Shown: positions 1 through 11,356, numbered from the stretch's first letter. The stretch: 64,000 nt of DNA from Ctenosaura bakeri (GCA_948474755.1 CAOLHI010000056.1:744001-808000); one strand, 5' to 3'. Numbers and translations are program-made. Notes: generated from the letters alone by a model not told the origin.

Positions 1-2454
1 GCAGTCTAGGATTCCAGAGGATGTTGAAAGTGGAATAATAGCACTATAACAGTCCACTGCTGAATAGAATTACTTCCAGTGTCTTTGACCAGTTTGTGTG
101 TATTTGGCTGGAGGGGGACAGAATTAAAAAAAATGACCTAGGCAAGAGAACAATCAGCTAGGTGTTAAGCACTTATTCTCCTCTTCATGGGTTGTCCCTA
201 AACCATATTTTCTTGCCCAGAAAACAGTGCTGGGAAGCTCCAGTTTTAACGCATAACACTTACTGGGTTGTGATCCAAATTGCACCTAATTTGGGAACCT
301 GCCTCATTCCGCCCTGTGCCACTGATTCTCCAGTAGCATTCTGAACCTATCCATGCCACAATACCAAATTGTTAATTACTTAGCACCTACCTCCCCCGCC
401 CCCGCCCCATAACGGCTGTAATAATTCCTAATTGTCTCAGTGCTGAGAAAATGCTTCCTTTAAGAAGGTTAAACAAAGAGTGTATTGACATTAGCAAAGA
501 CTGGTGAAAGAAAAACATTATTAAATAAAAGGAGCTTTATTTAAACACCAAATGAATCATTTAAAGGCAAATTAGAGGTCCTCACGCCAACTAAACAAAT
601 AATGTTAAACAATAATTAGATATCCATTTCAGATTAGACACCCGGGTTCATCCGGCAGCAAGGAGAGATGCACCCAAGTTTTCTCGTTATTGCTATCAGT
701 TTGTTCAAGAGACATAATTAAATGCTGCACCCTCTTTGAGTTGTTTTTTTTTTTTTTTGGTTTGCTTTTTTAAAAACATCTCCTTCAAGATGGGGGAAAA
801 AAGGGAGAAGAAAGATTTCATTTGTCATTTCATTTCATTTCCTGTCGTACTGTTTACTCCTGACGATAAAGCATCTTGAAAGGGTCGCTTTCATGAAATA
901 GAAGGAGGTGAGCGTTCTGAGGACTCTCCTACCGAGAACAATCGATGGTCCCAAGCTACTGGTTGTATTTCTCAGTCTTATCAGCCTGGCAGATAGTGGT
1001 GCCATCTAAGCTAATTCCAGAATTTCATTCCTCCCCCTTTTCTCCGTGCCAGCCTCTCAGAGATGACACTGTCTTCCATCTTGTTGTATCTGCCTGATAA
1101 TTATAATTTTGACAATCCTGCCTTCCTTTCCCACCCATCCCTGGTAGGCCTCTCTTTAAATGCCAGCTCATTTTATTTTCCTTTTTGAAAGAAAGCAACA
1201 GTTTGTGATGCTCCTTCTCGGCACAAGGAAGGATAGGCGTTCTGGATCAGGTGTTCTGCTGTTCCCTGCCCTCTCCTGGAGGTGACTTCAAAGGGTGAAA
1301 AGGCAACGACACAGAAGGTTGCAAGCAATATCAAGAGTAGGCTTATCATCCTATTTCAAAGAGGCAAAGCTTTCTGAGAACCAGGCACGAGGAGGGAGCT
1401 GGAGGGGGGCAACGCAGGCAGAAGAGCATCTCTCAACCGCTGCGTTTTCATTAGGGCCGCCTTGAATTGATGATGAGTATAGAATCCTGACAGCTACCAT
1501 CACGCTAGGGCCAAAGAAGAGTTTTTCTTTGCACGAGTGCCAAGAGCTTTCATTTTTTTTTAAAAAAAGAATACTCTGGGAATTTGTGTTTCCCCTCCCT
1601 CCTCAATCTGTGGCATCCCCATTCCCCATGTATATACAAACCGAAGCATTAAGGAGTTTGCTTAATGAGATCAAGGCATCGGGACTTGATACATCACGAC
1701 AAGACACAAAGCTCCCACTTTCCAGGGTGGGAAACATCAAAACAGAGGAGGCAAGGTAGACGTCCAGGAAAAGCATTGTCCTATAAATATGGGGAGGGGA
1801 AAGAGACTTGGGGAGGGCAGTTGGGGAGGAAGAAGAAGAGAAAGGGGGGCTTTTCTTAGATGCCACCAAGTGTGCCCAAGCAGTCTGACAAAATCATGTA
1901 GCCTTGTCTTGGATATGGACTGCTTGGAGCAACTGCCTACGTTACATTCTAATCTGGAGGTGTCCCTTCTTGGAGGATTTCTTTAGCTACGAGGAGAATT
2001 CGGTTTATTCTGCAGGGTAAACATGACATCGGCTTCTCGGCTGTGTAGACATGATGGCTGTCACTCCAGATGTCTTGATGACTCCTCAGCTGTTCTTCCT
2101 TCAACTTGCTATCTTTTCCAGAGTTCTCCACTGTACTCACGTCTGTTTTGTTGGCGCACAGCAGCCCGCAGATGACAATATGACACACCTCAGAGGTCTT
2201 CCACTGCCCTTGTGCATGTCTCTTGTTTGTTGAGTTCTGACTCAGCCTTTCCCTCAGATTTCCATCACTTCTTTTCTTGATGAAAGCACACGATGCTCTA
2301 AAAGGAACCACTGACTTCTTCCCAAATCCAGCCCCTTTTTCTCCCAGAGAATAACCTCATAAAGGGGGTGAAAAAAGTTGTTTTCATCAAATCTTAATAC
2401 CTCTCATTAGTTAGAAAGCACAAAGGGACAGGAATCCCATCATTATATTATTTT

Positions 2455-2473
2455 TGTGTTTGTGTGTGTGTGT
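2455..2473. repeat. (TG)n microsatellite
   Basis: Short run of TG dinucleotides inside the transposon-poor block. Confidence 0.8.
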
Positions 2474-2798
2474 CATTTCTTCCGTCGTTCCTGCATTTAC
2501 ACACATACACACAGAGAAAAGCACTTTGTGTTTAAGGTTAATTGAGTTTCAGCACATTTTTTTTTTTAAAAAAAAGAACTTGAATCACCACACTAGTCCT
2601 TTTTCCCCCTTTGCTCTAATGTGTGGCTGCTGAAAATCCTTAGCTGTGATAAATTAAGCTACTTATTAATCTAATTATCGTACATTCATCCCAGAAACTT
2701 TCATGTGACTTGAAAAGACTATTCAACCTTTTCCCTCCCCTCGCAGAAAGGCCTCAACCTTGCGCCAATTAAGATTATTCTGAAATAATGCTTTTTTA

Positions 2799-2880
2799 AA
2801 AAGAGAGAGAGAGAGAAGAAGGAAGGGGAGGGAAGGAGGGAGGCAAAGAGAGAGAAAGAAATAAGAGAAAAGAGCTCTCT
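2799..2880. repeat. GA-rich purine tract
   Basis: About 80 bases almost entirely G and A on the plus strand, beginning with a (GA)n run and continuing as GGAAGGGAGG-like sequence. It could form a triplex or be a GAGA-type low-complexity tract. Confidence 0.7.
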
Positions 2881-3854
2881 TTAAGCATACAATGGAACAA
2901 GGGCTGATCCTAAGCGAAGGAAAAGCTCTGGGAAAAGTTTAGGTTACCTTGACGCTCAGAGACTTCAGGTTTCACAGTGAAGATATAATTATAGTACATT
3001 TATCTCTTTCCTCCACTGGCAGAAATTAGTCCGTTCCATTGTTTAGCAAATAGAGCTGCTTGCTGGATTCCTACAACAATGTGTGATTTCCCAAGAACAC
3101 CAGGACGAAGCAAAGCAGCCCCGTCAAATCCAGTATTTGTCTAGATGGGCACATTTTTTTTTGACTCCTACAGAGTATATTAAAAATGCAGATTTTCCTA
3201 AATAGGGTTTCCTCTTTAGGGCTAATCTATTGATATGAAAATATACCAATCCTAATGTCAGCTCAATTTAGGATTAAATTTTTAAAAAAGGGGGGAGAAG
3301 AAATATCATATCTTAGTCCCTCGTTCATTGTCAAATGACTTAGTTAACTGTGTGTGAGAGTGTGCGCATTCAATAATGGTGCAAATGGAGCTATTTTGCA
3401 TCCAAATTAAAGTAGGTATTAATTTGAATGCAAAACAGCTGTGTTTGCACATGGAGTTTTGATCACAGGTTTACCCAGAGAGGGGTTTTTGCTCAATGTA
3501 GGGAAGACCACAAGTGCGTCACCCTTCGCATTTGGAACACATGCCTCTAAATCTAAGAAGGTGGTAGGCGTTGGGTTCCTTTTCTTTATTTCTCTCCAAC
3601 TCTCCCCTCCCCACATCCCCACATCCCACCCCTTTTCTTGAAGTGAAGATTAAACGAGTGGAATTATAAAGTATAATTACATTTTATTGAAACTTGAGAA
3701 ACAGGGGAGGAAAAAAAAAATCCAGCAGGAAACTTTGCGCGCCACGCGATGTGTTGTCATTATCGTGGAAAAGATAAAAGTTCCATACTGTTTTTATCTG
3801 TTTATTTGGACGGGATCCAGCCTTCGCAGTCACGCAGGAAACAAAAAAAGAGAG

Positions 3855-3881
3855 AGGCGAAGAAGAAGAAGAAGAAGAAGA
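3855..3881. repeat. (GAA)n short repeat
   Basis: About seven GAA/GAAG units on the plus strand. Confidence 0.75.
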
Positions 3882-4560
3882 GGGAATGCAGGAGTAATTA
3901 TTAAAACTGTGTGATTTGTTATCTCAACTACTGTCTTTCCAAATGGTAATGCGATATCAGCAGCTGCAGACGGTCGCCGGTTTCCTCTATTAGTAAACAA
4001 GTGCTTTAGAGACCTGTGTGGGGCTCTTTAAGCCCACTACTCCCCGAAGTGCTGTCAGGCTTAACTTCTAATCCATGGTATTTCAGAGCACTGGAAATTC
4101 ATCTTTATAAAACCTGAACAAAAAAGGGAAGAGTGCCTGGAGGGCATGAGCTCCCTCTGGTGAGACAAATGACATGTTCATTTATTAATGAAACAATAAC
4201 CCTGGAAGGAGGATCAAAGCCCATTCCATCCTCACTTTACAATCCCCAATTTTCTCAGGCCATACCATTTAATTGAGCCGTGACAATGGAATACTTAATT
4301 GTTTGCCGTGAAAGTTTGAAGAAGCGACTTCTTCAGAAATCCATGTTTCGCTTCTGGATTATTACAGGCGAGCGTAAGCCCAGCTTGTGGCAACGGACCG
4401 CCGTTTGATTCCTGCCACTTTGGGCGCCTTTGTGCGCCTCACTTTCAAAAGGCCTCGCGTCGCCACCTCCTCGGTAATCTGAAATGTACCATTCTTCCTA
4501 CCCTTTTTAAAAGGTCTTCCTTTGAGGGAAGGAGGGAAAGGCGCCATAGCTCTATGCACG

Positions 4561-4776
4561 TGCATGTGTGCCTCCAAGTCGCCTGCGACTTATGGCGACC
4601 CCGTGAATCTCATAGGGTTTTCTTAGGCAAGGGATACTCAAAGGTGGATTTGCTGGTTCCTTCCTCTGAAATATGGCCTACAGCACCTGGCATTCATTGG
4701 TGGTTTCCCATCCAAGTGCTAACGATGGATGACCCTCCTCAGCATCCAAGATCAGACAGCATCTGGTGCCTTTAGA
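4561..4776 (-). repeat. 5S-rRNA-derived SINE, copy 1
   Basis: Read on the minus strand, bases about 4776 to 4674 follow the body of vertebrate 5S rRNA: GATCTTGG-ATGCTGAG, then CACTTGGATGGGAAACC, then GTGCTGTAGGC-like sequence. This covers the internal pol III promoter region. The rest of the minus-strand unit (to 4561) ends with a tail like GGGTCGCCATAAGTCGC, the tail also seen in the tRNA-derived SINE at 58800. The structure matches the squamate SINEs known as 5S-Sauria (family name from memory). It is a diverged, dead copy. Confidence 0.82.
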
Positions 4777-4781
4777 ATAGA

Positions 4782-4973
4782 GGTCATTTCTGCACTAGAC
4801 GGTTATAGTGCTATTATTCCACTTTCAACATCCTGTGGAATCCTGGGGTTTGCAGTTTAGGGGGGACTCAAGGGCTATCCTCAAAGGCCCCTCCCTAAAT
4901 TGCAAACCCCAGGATTCCAGGGGATGTTGAAAGTGGAATAATAGCACTATAATAGACTAGTGCAGAAATGGCC
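4782..4973. mobile_element. Family A foldback MITE, copy A1
   Basis: Element with inverted arms starting GGTCATTTCTGCAC and ending GTGCAGAAATGGCC. The arms contain GTTATAGTGCTATTATTCC, CTTTCAACATCC and TGGAATCCTGGGGTTTGC, and their reverse complements. It is the symmetric subtype, in which the arms run almost to the centre. The flanks AGA/AGG match at two of three bases. No protein is encoded. Family-level argument: GGCC ends with 3-bp duplications elsewhere in the window suggest PIF/Harbinger. Confidence 0.85.
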
Positions 4974-5368
4974 AGGGTCTCTCTATCACAAGACATACAA
5001 ACAAGTTACAAGTTAAAAACACTAAACCTGCTACATGCCCAGTGAAAAAGAGATTGGGCAAGAAATCTCTGTCTTTCTTAGAGTTTCTGAAAGGTGTAAA
5101 ACAGTGCGTCTCTGATGAGAGTGCCAGCATTTTTCCCCCAGTGTGCAAAAAAACCAGTGGCATATTTGTGCCCATTGGCTACAACCATTTCCTTTCTTGG
5201 AAACTCACTTGGGAACAGCACTGGTGCACAGAGCACCACTTTGAGTAGCCCAGCTGTAAAACATACCCTGGAAAGAAGTTACAGCATCTGGGGGCCCAAA
5301 TGGTAAGAGTCCCACTTCTGTTAGCATTTTATGCTACCTTGAAGACAATTGTCAATAAAATACTGAAG

Positions 5369-5592
5369 TGTGTGTGTGTGTGTATCTTCAAGTTACCTGT
5401 TGACTAATGATGACTGCATGAATCTCATTGTGTTTTCTTAGGCAAGGAATGCTCAGAAGTGGTTTATCCTGTTCCTTCCTCTGAAGTATAGCCTATAGCA
5501 CCTGGTATACAGTGGTGATCTCCCATCCAAGAACTAACCAGGGCTGACCCTGCTTAGCTTCCAAGATCAGACAGGATCTGGTGCCTTTAGTT
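5369..5592 (-). repeat. 5S-rRNA-derived SINE, copy 2
   Basis: The minus strand from about 5590 to 5485 matches the 5S rRNA body, including AAGCTAAGCAGGGT, CCTGGTTAGTTCTTGGATG and GGAGATCACC. The match is better than in copy 1. The distal part has the AAGTCG/ATGGCGACC-derived tail in decayed form. A (TG)n run borders it at 5369. Same family and orientation as the copy 600 bp upstream. Confidence 0.85.
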
Positions 5593-6065
5593 GATTTAGT
5601 CCCATGACACCTCTGAATTTCACCAACTGGGAATGTTGTGCTTTATGATCTCTCCAATGTACACATTCATACACAGGTCCTGAGCTGTGGTGTGCCACTG
5701 CCTTCTCTCACCCTTGGGGAGCCCTTTCCCAAGACAGACTGACCCAGAATGGTTTGGAAAGATAAGCATGAACAATGGAAAGGGGGGGCAGGAGACTTAT
5801 GTCCCCCTAAGACTAAGGATGGGGACTGAGCCCCACTTCCAAAAATGATCTGGCTAAACTGGACCACCAACAATTTCTGAGTCTCGTCAGAAATTATCAG
5901 TCAGAAGTGTACTAAACAACCAAGCATTAAGTAATATCAGGACAGAGTTTATCATCGAGACCCCTTGGGAATAATAAAGGCTGCCCACAATCCACCCTAG
6001 GCACTGGGAGTAAGTGACACTGAACATATGGAGCAGACTTCGAAGTACACGTTGTACTTGTCATA

Positions 6066-6692
6066 GGCCATTTCCGCACTACACTGTTATAGTGCTATGA
6101 TTCCACTTTCAACATCGGCCCTTTTCGCACGCAGTTTCTGTTGTGAGAGGGCCCCTTGAGCGTCGCATGAATGGGAGCGTTGGTCCTTATGATGCACTGC
6201 CATTCATGCAACGCTCACGAGCCTAAAGCGGGCCGCATGCGGATTTTTTTATTTTCGGCTGGGAGCCGAAAATACTGCACAGTCTCACAATGCTCCCAGT
6301 GCCCTTGCGCACTTACCTGCCATACGGTGTGTCGGATGAGCCGGGCCGGTCACACTTCCTCCCCCAGCTCCCAGGCTGCGCTGCGGAAGGAAGGGGCAGG
6401 GCGCTAGCGCAATGGTTGCGCGACCAGGAAGCAAGCTGCGGGACGAAGGAGCAGGGAAGCGGCAACGTTCCTGCTGAGGCTTTTCGTGTGAGACGCCCCC
6501 CCCCCAGCCGTGCAAACGGGTAACGTGCAAAAAGGGCCATCCTATGGAATTCTGGGGTTGGTCATTTCCTGAAGCCAAAGAGCTTTCTGGCTGGGAATTC
6601 TAAATGCCCCTCCCTAAACTGCAAGCCTCAGGATTCCATAGGAGGTTGAAAGTGGAATAATAGCACTATAACAGTGTAGTGTGGAAATGTCC
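6066..6692. mobile_element. Family A element A2, split by a family B insertion
   Basis: The left arm (6066-6116) reads GGCCATTTCCGCACTAC through CTTTCAACATC. The element resumes at 6539 as ATCCTATGGAATTCTGGGG and ends in GTGGAAATGTCC at 6692. It has the asymmetric centre with AAAGAGCTTTCTGGCTGGG and AATTCTAAATGCCC. It was present before family B entered it. Confidence 0.9.
6117..6538 (+). mobile_element. Family B GC-rich MITE, copy B1 (nested in A2)
   Basis: Starts GGCCCTTTTCGCACGC and ends CGTGCAAAAAGGGCC, with ATC duplicated on both sides. The empty site is known because A2 should read CAACATCCTATGG. Inside are a hairpin around GAGCGTCGCATGAATGGG and its complement near 6190-6215, a second around ATTTTCGGCTGGGAGCC, and a GC-rich right half. 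The minus strand at 6311-6319 reads CAGGTAAGT, a splice donor consensus. Non-coding; PIF/Harbinger-type by ends and duplication length. Confidence 0.88.
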
Positions 6693-7004
6693 TCAGTCTT
6701 CATGTTTAGGAGTGCTTGAATGATAATGGATGGGGAATGCAATTTGACCTTCCTCTGCAAGTAGGTATCATTAATAAAACCCTGCTTGCCAATGTTGAAT
6801 CCTGCCTCCCTGAACATTAAAACAGTTCCAAGGTCTCTGAAGACAGAAGTAGTATACAGACTCTGATTTTAACCTGGTTTCAAACTAATTTCAATAAGGA
6901 TTTCTACAGCACCAGAGTTTACAGAGACCAGAATCTAGTTGATTTCTTTCACATGATGAAGTTTTCCCATGGAAATGGTTAGGCATTTTTTTTTCCAGTG
7001 GGGA

Positions 7005-7215
7005 ATAGTCCCAGGTTGCAGAAGCAGAAATATGCCATGTGATGCCATTGCTCATGACGGAATTTGCACATTGCACATGGATGTGTATGTGCATTTGGTT
7101 ATCCACTGGGTTGTGCATTTGGCGTCTTGGTTCAGTTCTGCAATGTTGCCATTCAACACAAGGGTTGTATAGCACAATTAATGTAGCATAATTAATGGAA
7201 AACTCTGCATGTGGA
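7005..7215 (+). repeat. Family E (GTGCAT-rich) dispersed repeat, copy 1
   Basis: Runs from GGTTGCAGAAGCAGAA through repeated TGCACAT/GTGCATTTGG words to TTCAACACAAGGGTTGTAT and AGCACAATTAATG. The same word order recurs at 33008, 62655 and 63664 and, more decayed, at 14790 and 22455. Ends not resolved; I do not recognise the family. Confidence 0.6.
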
Positions 7216-7419
7216 CATTTATGCTATGCAAGGGTACAACTTCCTTCTTTGGGTCAGCCCCCAGGAGGCAGGATTATCATGTCTGAAACAGGACAGGAAG
7301 GCTACAACTGTCTCTCACACCCATATGCATGCAGATATTACTAATACAAAGCATCAGTTGCCCTGATTCAATGATCGTAGCATGCTGAGGTAAGAGCCAG
7401 CATTTAGACTAAAACTCCT

Positions 7420-7562
7420 GGAGACTGGGATTTGAATTCTTGCTCAGCCTTGGGAAGCCACTGGGTGTCATTAGGCAAGTTACACTCTCTGAAATCACAC
7501 TCTCTCAGGAAGGCAATGGCAAACAGCTTCTGAATAAATCTTGCAAGAAAACCATAAGATGG
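7420..7562 (+). repeat. tRNA-derived SINE body fragment
   Basis: Contains GACTGGGATTTGAATTC (degenerate B box), CCACTGGGTGTCATTAGGC, CACTCTCTCAGGAAGG and AATCTTGCAAGAAAACC, the order found in the squamate tRNA-derived SINE that is more complete at 58800. The 5' head is missing or decayed. Confidence 0.65.
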
Positions 7563-8100
7563 AATCAATTGAAGGCGCATAGTAGCAAAACAATATGTTA
7601 GGATAAGTCACCGGAATATCCAGAAACGAGAGGTTGAGCAATCTCATCTTGTTAGGATCCTTAGACTGAAAGCAAACAGTTTGTGGTCTCAAGAATCTTC
7701 TAGAAGAACATGTCTTTGTATTTGCAAAGATGAAAAAGTCTAACTTATGAAGACAACCTTATCTGATTAGCAAGAAATCCCAATCTGTCTTACCAGTAAG
7801 GACCAACAAGTGACTTCAGGGAACTTGCCAATATAGATTGTCAAGATATAAGAGGATAAATCTGGTTTAGTTAGATGGAGAAGCTCTGAAGTCCCTGTTA
7901 TGATCTAAAGAAGTTGGCCTGGATGAGCAGTAGAAGTAGTCAGCTGACAATTGGTTTGACTGGAGCCAAAAACCAGGACAACAGGAGGTTGATCTTGCAA
8001 AGGTCCAAGTCGATATAACATGCCCTCCTGGGTTGGATCAGTGGTCTTTCTAGCTCAGCATGTTCTATTCTTATAGGTAGGAACTGTCCAAGATTTATGG
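7563..8100. other. Unassigned sequence with weak repeat traces
   Basis: No gene. Around 8030-8060 the words TTGGATCAGTGGTCTTTC and CTAGCTCAGCATGTTC resemble decayed tRNA-SINE body. Otherwise I recognise nothing. Confidence 0.3.
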
Positions 8101-8132
8101 AATAAGGAGATGTCAAAACCTTCTATCTATGT

Positions 8133-8338
8133 GAAAAGCACGTGCTCTTCCACTGAGCCAGGGCTTCTCTCAACCTTTTCAAAGAGGATGCTTTTCTGCC
8201 TTCTTCACCAGAGACTTCAGGGTAGTTGGGTTGATTCAGGAGAAGAAGTTTCTGAACTTTTACTTCAACTATTTTAAAAAAAGAGCATGGCTAAGGTCCA
8301 GCATCAAAGATGTAGCCGTGATGTTTTAGCTACACTAA
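8133..8338 (-). repeat. Unnamed SINE-like repeat, inverted partner of 9563-9760
   Basis: The reverse complement matches 9563-9760 closely: ACATCTTTGATG(C/T)TGGACC, GCCATGCTCTTTTTT, CCTGAAGTCTCTG, GAAAAGCATCC and GCCCTGGCT. On the minus strand near 8170-8130 a tRNA-like head follows (CTCAGTGGAAGAGCACGTGC, then AGAAGG), resembling tRNA-derived SINEs that begin GCTCAGTGGTAGAGC. Confidence 0.65.
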
Positions 8339-8340
8339 AG

Positions 8341-9204
8341 TGGGAGGGGTTGCCAATACGCCAGAGGACAGGATCAAATTTCAAAGCAACCTTGACAGAT
8401 TGGAGAGCTGGGCCAAGGCTAACAAAATGAAATTCGACAGAGAGAAGTGTAAGGTCCTACACTTGGGTAGAAAAAATGGAATACAGAAATAAAGGATGGG
8501 GGACACGTGGCTGGATAGCAGTGCATGTGAAAGGGATCTAGGAGTCTTCATAGACCACAAGCTGAACATGAGTCAGCAGTGTGATGCGGCAGCCAAGAAA
8601 GCCTTGGCTGCATCGATAGGAGTATGGTGTCTAGATCGAGGAAGGTAATAGTACCACTCTATTCTGCGTTGGTTAGGCCTCATTTGGAATACTGTGTCCA
8701 GTTCTGGGCACCCCAATTCAAGAAGGACATGGTCAAGCTGGAGCAAGTCCAGAGGAGGGTGACCAAAATGGTGAGAGGCCTGGAAGTCATGCCCTATGAG
8801 GATAGACTTAGAGAGCTGGGGATTTTTAGTCTGCAGAAGAGAAGGTTAAGAGGGGACATAATAGCCATGTTTAAATCTTTGAAGGGATGCCATGTAGAGG
8901 AAGGAGGGGGCTTGTTTTCTGCCACTCCAGAGACCAGGACAAGGAGCAATGGATTCAAGCTGCAGGAAAGGAGATTCCACCTGAACCTCAGGAAGAACTT
9001 CCTGACGGTCAGAGCTGTCCGGCGGTGGAATCTGCTGCCTCGGAGTGTAGTGGAGTCTCCTTCCTTGGAGGTTTTTAAGCAGAGGCTGGATGGTCGTCTG
9101 TCAGGAGTGCTTTGAGGGTGTTCCTGCATGGCAGGGGGTTGGACTGGATGGCCCCTGGGGTCTCTTCCAACTCTACATTTCTATGATTCTATGATTCTAT
9201 GATT
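8341..9204 (+). mobile_element. CR1 LINE 3' fragment (end of reverse transcriptase and 3' tail)
   Basis: A 5'-truncated CR1 copy. Translated frames give the C-terminal reverse transcriptase segment, with motifs [50 protein letters not shown] and [11 protein letters not shown]. The ORF2 part is broken: a stop follows the KNGIQK region (about 8490) and frames shift near 8600. A later frame stays open from 8624 to 9115 to the natural stop. The 3' end is CTTCCAACTCTACATTTC followed by ATTCTATG units, the CR1 signature. Confidence 0.95.
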
Positions 9205-9359
9205 ATGTAGTACATCTGCAGTTCCTGATCTGATGTGCAAACTGGAACATGATTTGAAAATTTGTTCTTTTCAGAATTCTGTAACACAGTTTGAACCTCA
9301 GAAACATAGACTAATAGATTAATGAAGTGTCGGAAATCTATGAATCATTTGCTGTTTTG

Positions 9360-9562
9360 AAAGGTGACCTCTGAACTCTGCTTAAAACTCTTCACTGAAA
9401 GAGATTCCACCAAAACTTAAAAAAAAACAAAAACACCTTCTCAACTGTAGGAGCTGTTTGTCAGTGGAAAAGACTGCTTTGGATAGCTGTGGACTCTCCT
9501 TTATTAGAGCCCCATAAAAAGAGACTGATGGCCATAATTCAGGAGCACTTTGGGTGCAACAT
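9360..9562 (+). mobile_element. Old CR1-like 3' relic
   Basis: Contains AGAGATTCCACCAAAACTT, GTAGGAGCTGTTTGTCAGTGG, CTCTCCTTTATTAGAG and GGAGCACTTTGGG, a decayed version of the CR1 terminal ORF. It joins directly to the SINE-like repeat at 9563. Confidence 0.55.
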
Positions 9563-9810
9563 CATGGCTACATCTTTGATGTTGGACCTTGGCCATGCTC
9601 TTTTTTAAGGTAGTTAAAGTAAAAACAAGACTCTCAGAAAGTTATTCTCTTGAATCAATCCCCCAACTATCCTGAAGTCTCTGTCGAGGGACACAGAAAA
9701 GCATCCTTCCTGACAGGTTGGAAGAAGCCCTGGCTTGGCGGAAGAGTATGTGCTTGTCACATAGATAGAAGGTCCCACTTTCAGTCCACCACCTTCTGAG
9801 ACAGTTTCAC
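9563..9810 (+). repeat. Unnamed SINE-like repeat, inverted partner of 8133-8338
   Basis: Plus-strand copy of the same unit. The tRNA-like segment is at 9728-9795: GCCCTGGCTTGGCGGAAGAG, then AGAAGGTCCCACTTTCAGTC (degenerate B box). Confidence 0.65.
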
Positions 9811-9884
9811 TGTCAAAACAGATTGTAAGTTCTTCCTCATGTTTAGTAAATGAATATTTTATTTCAGTCAGAAACCAGAACATC

Positions 9885-10110
9885 ATATTTAGTTGGAATC
9901 CATTTTAATCCAAATCCATTGAATTGAACTCCTATTATCTGAGCAGTAGACAACAAATTTGCTCCAACTTCCACATGACAGCCCTTCAGAAGTTTAACAA
10001 TGGTGATCATGTTGTTTCTCAGTCTTGTCTTCTCCAGGCTAAACACACCCAGTTCTCTTGACTGGTCTTCACAGGGCTTGGTGTCTTCTAAGGCCCTGGT
10101 TTCTGGTGTG
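9885..10110 (-). mobile_element. Old CR1 fragment
   Basis: Minus strand reads as decayed CR1 coding end: motifs FSLEKTRLRNNMITIVKLLK and GCHVEVGANLLSTA are recognisable equivalents of [20 protein letters not shown] and [14 protein letters not shown]. Several substitutions, no intact frame. Confidence 0.75.
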
Positions 10111-10123
10111 ATGCATGATCTCA

Positions 10124-10296
10124 GGCCATTTCTGCACTACACTGTTATAGTGCTATTATTCAGCTTTCAACATCCTGTGAAATCCTGGGGTTTACAGTTT
10201 AGGGAGAGGCATTTACTGAGGCTCTTTGGCCCCAGAATTCCACAGGATGTTGAATGTGGAATTATAGTGCTATAACAGTGCAGTGCAGAGATGGCC
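10124..10296. mobile_element. Family A MITE, copy A3
   Basis: GGCCATTTCTGCACTACAC to GCAGAGATGGCC, asymmetric subtype with GAGGCTCTTTGGCCCCAG in the centre. Flanks TCA/TCT. Confidence 0.88.
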
Positions 10297-10397
10297 TCTA
10301 TCTTCCTATACTCTCCTAGAATTACTTAACATCTAGCATAATAGAGAACAATATAGAAACACAAATCACAACAAAACTCCTGTAATATCACAGAGGA

Positions 10398-10398
<1 letters not shown>

Positions 10399-10456
<58 letters not shown>

Positions 10457-10473
10457 CCTACCTACCTACCTAT
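10399..10473. repeat. (TATC)n then (TACC)n microsatellite
   Basis: About 15 TATC units followed by four TACC-type units. Confidence 0.95.
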
Positions 10474-11356
10474 GTAGGAAGCAAAAGTTGAATGTTCATA
10501 TGTCAGGGATTATTTAGCCTTGGATATCTTACATTAACACCCAGGTTAGACCAGAGGACCCTTGGAATGGATTGGTCCATCTTGGATGTTCTATCAATGC
10601 TATTTATTCAAAAGACTCTTGGAATGTATAGTGTCTCACTTTGTATATTCAGGCATACCTCAGTTAACAAAGCCTCTAACAAAGAAGTTGTTTTTTTGCA
10701 ACGAAGGGTGTTCCCCCTGCCATCATTGGCATTGGAAGGATGGTGAAGGAAGGCCAGAGAAAGACAGACTTTCAGTGTTGGGTTGCAGCAATGTGTCTTC
10801 AGTAAACAATGCAATGAAGCCTGCCTGACCCAGGAAAAAGTGAGATTCTGTTCCAGGTTATCTAACTATAGCCGGGTGTGTTTACCTACACCAGGCAAGG
10901 CAAACAGCTGCCTCCAGAAATACTTACTGAGTATGCATGAAGAACAAAGCAAAAAGAGAAGAGGACAGTAGATTCACCTGCCTTACCAGCCACTCCAGCA
11001 TGTTGGAAAAGATCTATACGTTTTGCCACCAAAATAAAAATCATAAGAAAAGAGGAGGTTGTTCAAAGGGGAAAAAGTTATCCCAGGATGCATTTTGGGA
11101 GAAATTCTCTTTTTGTTTAATATTTACCTGATCTGGTTGTTTAATTTCACATGTGCATAATGTTAGTTTTGAACAAAAATTGTTTGCTGAAACATGTTGA
11201 CTCTTTTTTTTCCAGGCGTAGGAACCTATCCCTATTCTTTCCATATTATTTCTATGTCGGTACCAATGTTTCTGCTAAAGAAATAAAGACCAGGCACCCA
11301 TTTACTTCATTAACTGGACTATTGTGGTTGCTGTGTACCTTCAAGTTGCTGACTTA
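10474..11356. other. No recognised feature
   Basis: Mixed-composition sequence without gene, splice framing or known repeat. Open frames at 10492-10828 have no recognisable domain. Confidence 0.3.

Larger units (their letters stand above)
1..4560. other. Transposon-poor AT-rich block, candidate conserved non-coding DNA
   Basis: I find no LINE, SINE or GGCC-ended element in this stretch, unlike most of the window. It has long A/T runs, TAATTA/ATTAAT-type homeodomain words (for example around 2640-2690, 3890-3930 and 4160-4310), purine tracts near 1790-1860 and 2799-2880, and short TG and GAA repeats. The small open frames show no recognisable domain and no consistent splice-site framing. This looks like intergenic or intronic regulatory DNA; that is inferred from composition only. 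Confidence 0.45.

Noticed and set aside
2051..2233. Possible signal-peptide-like small protein frame
   Set aside because: Hydrophobic stretch only; no splice sites, no conserved motif, and overlapping frames on the other strand are equally long.
4660..4776. Possible genuine 5S rRNA gene
   Set aside because: Similarity covers only part of 5S with many changes, and the sequence continues into a SINE tail.
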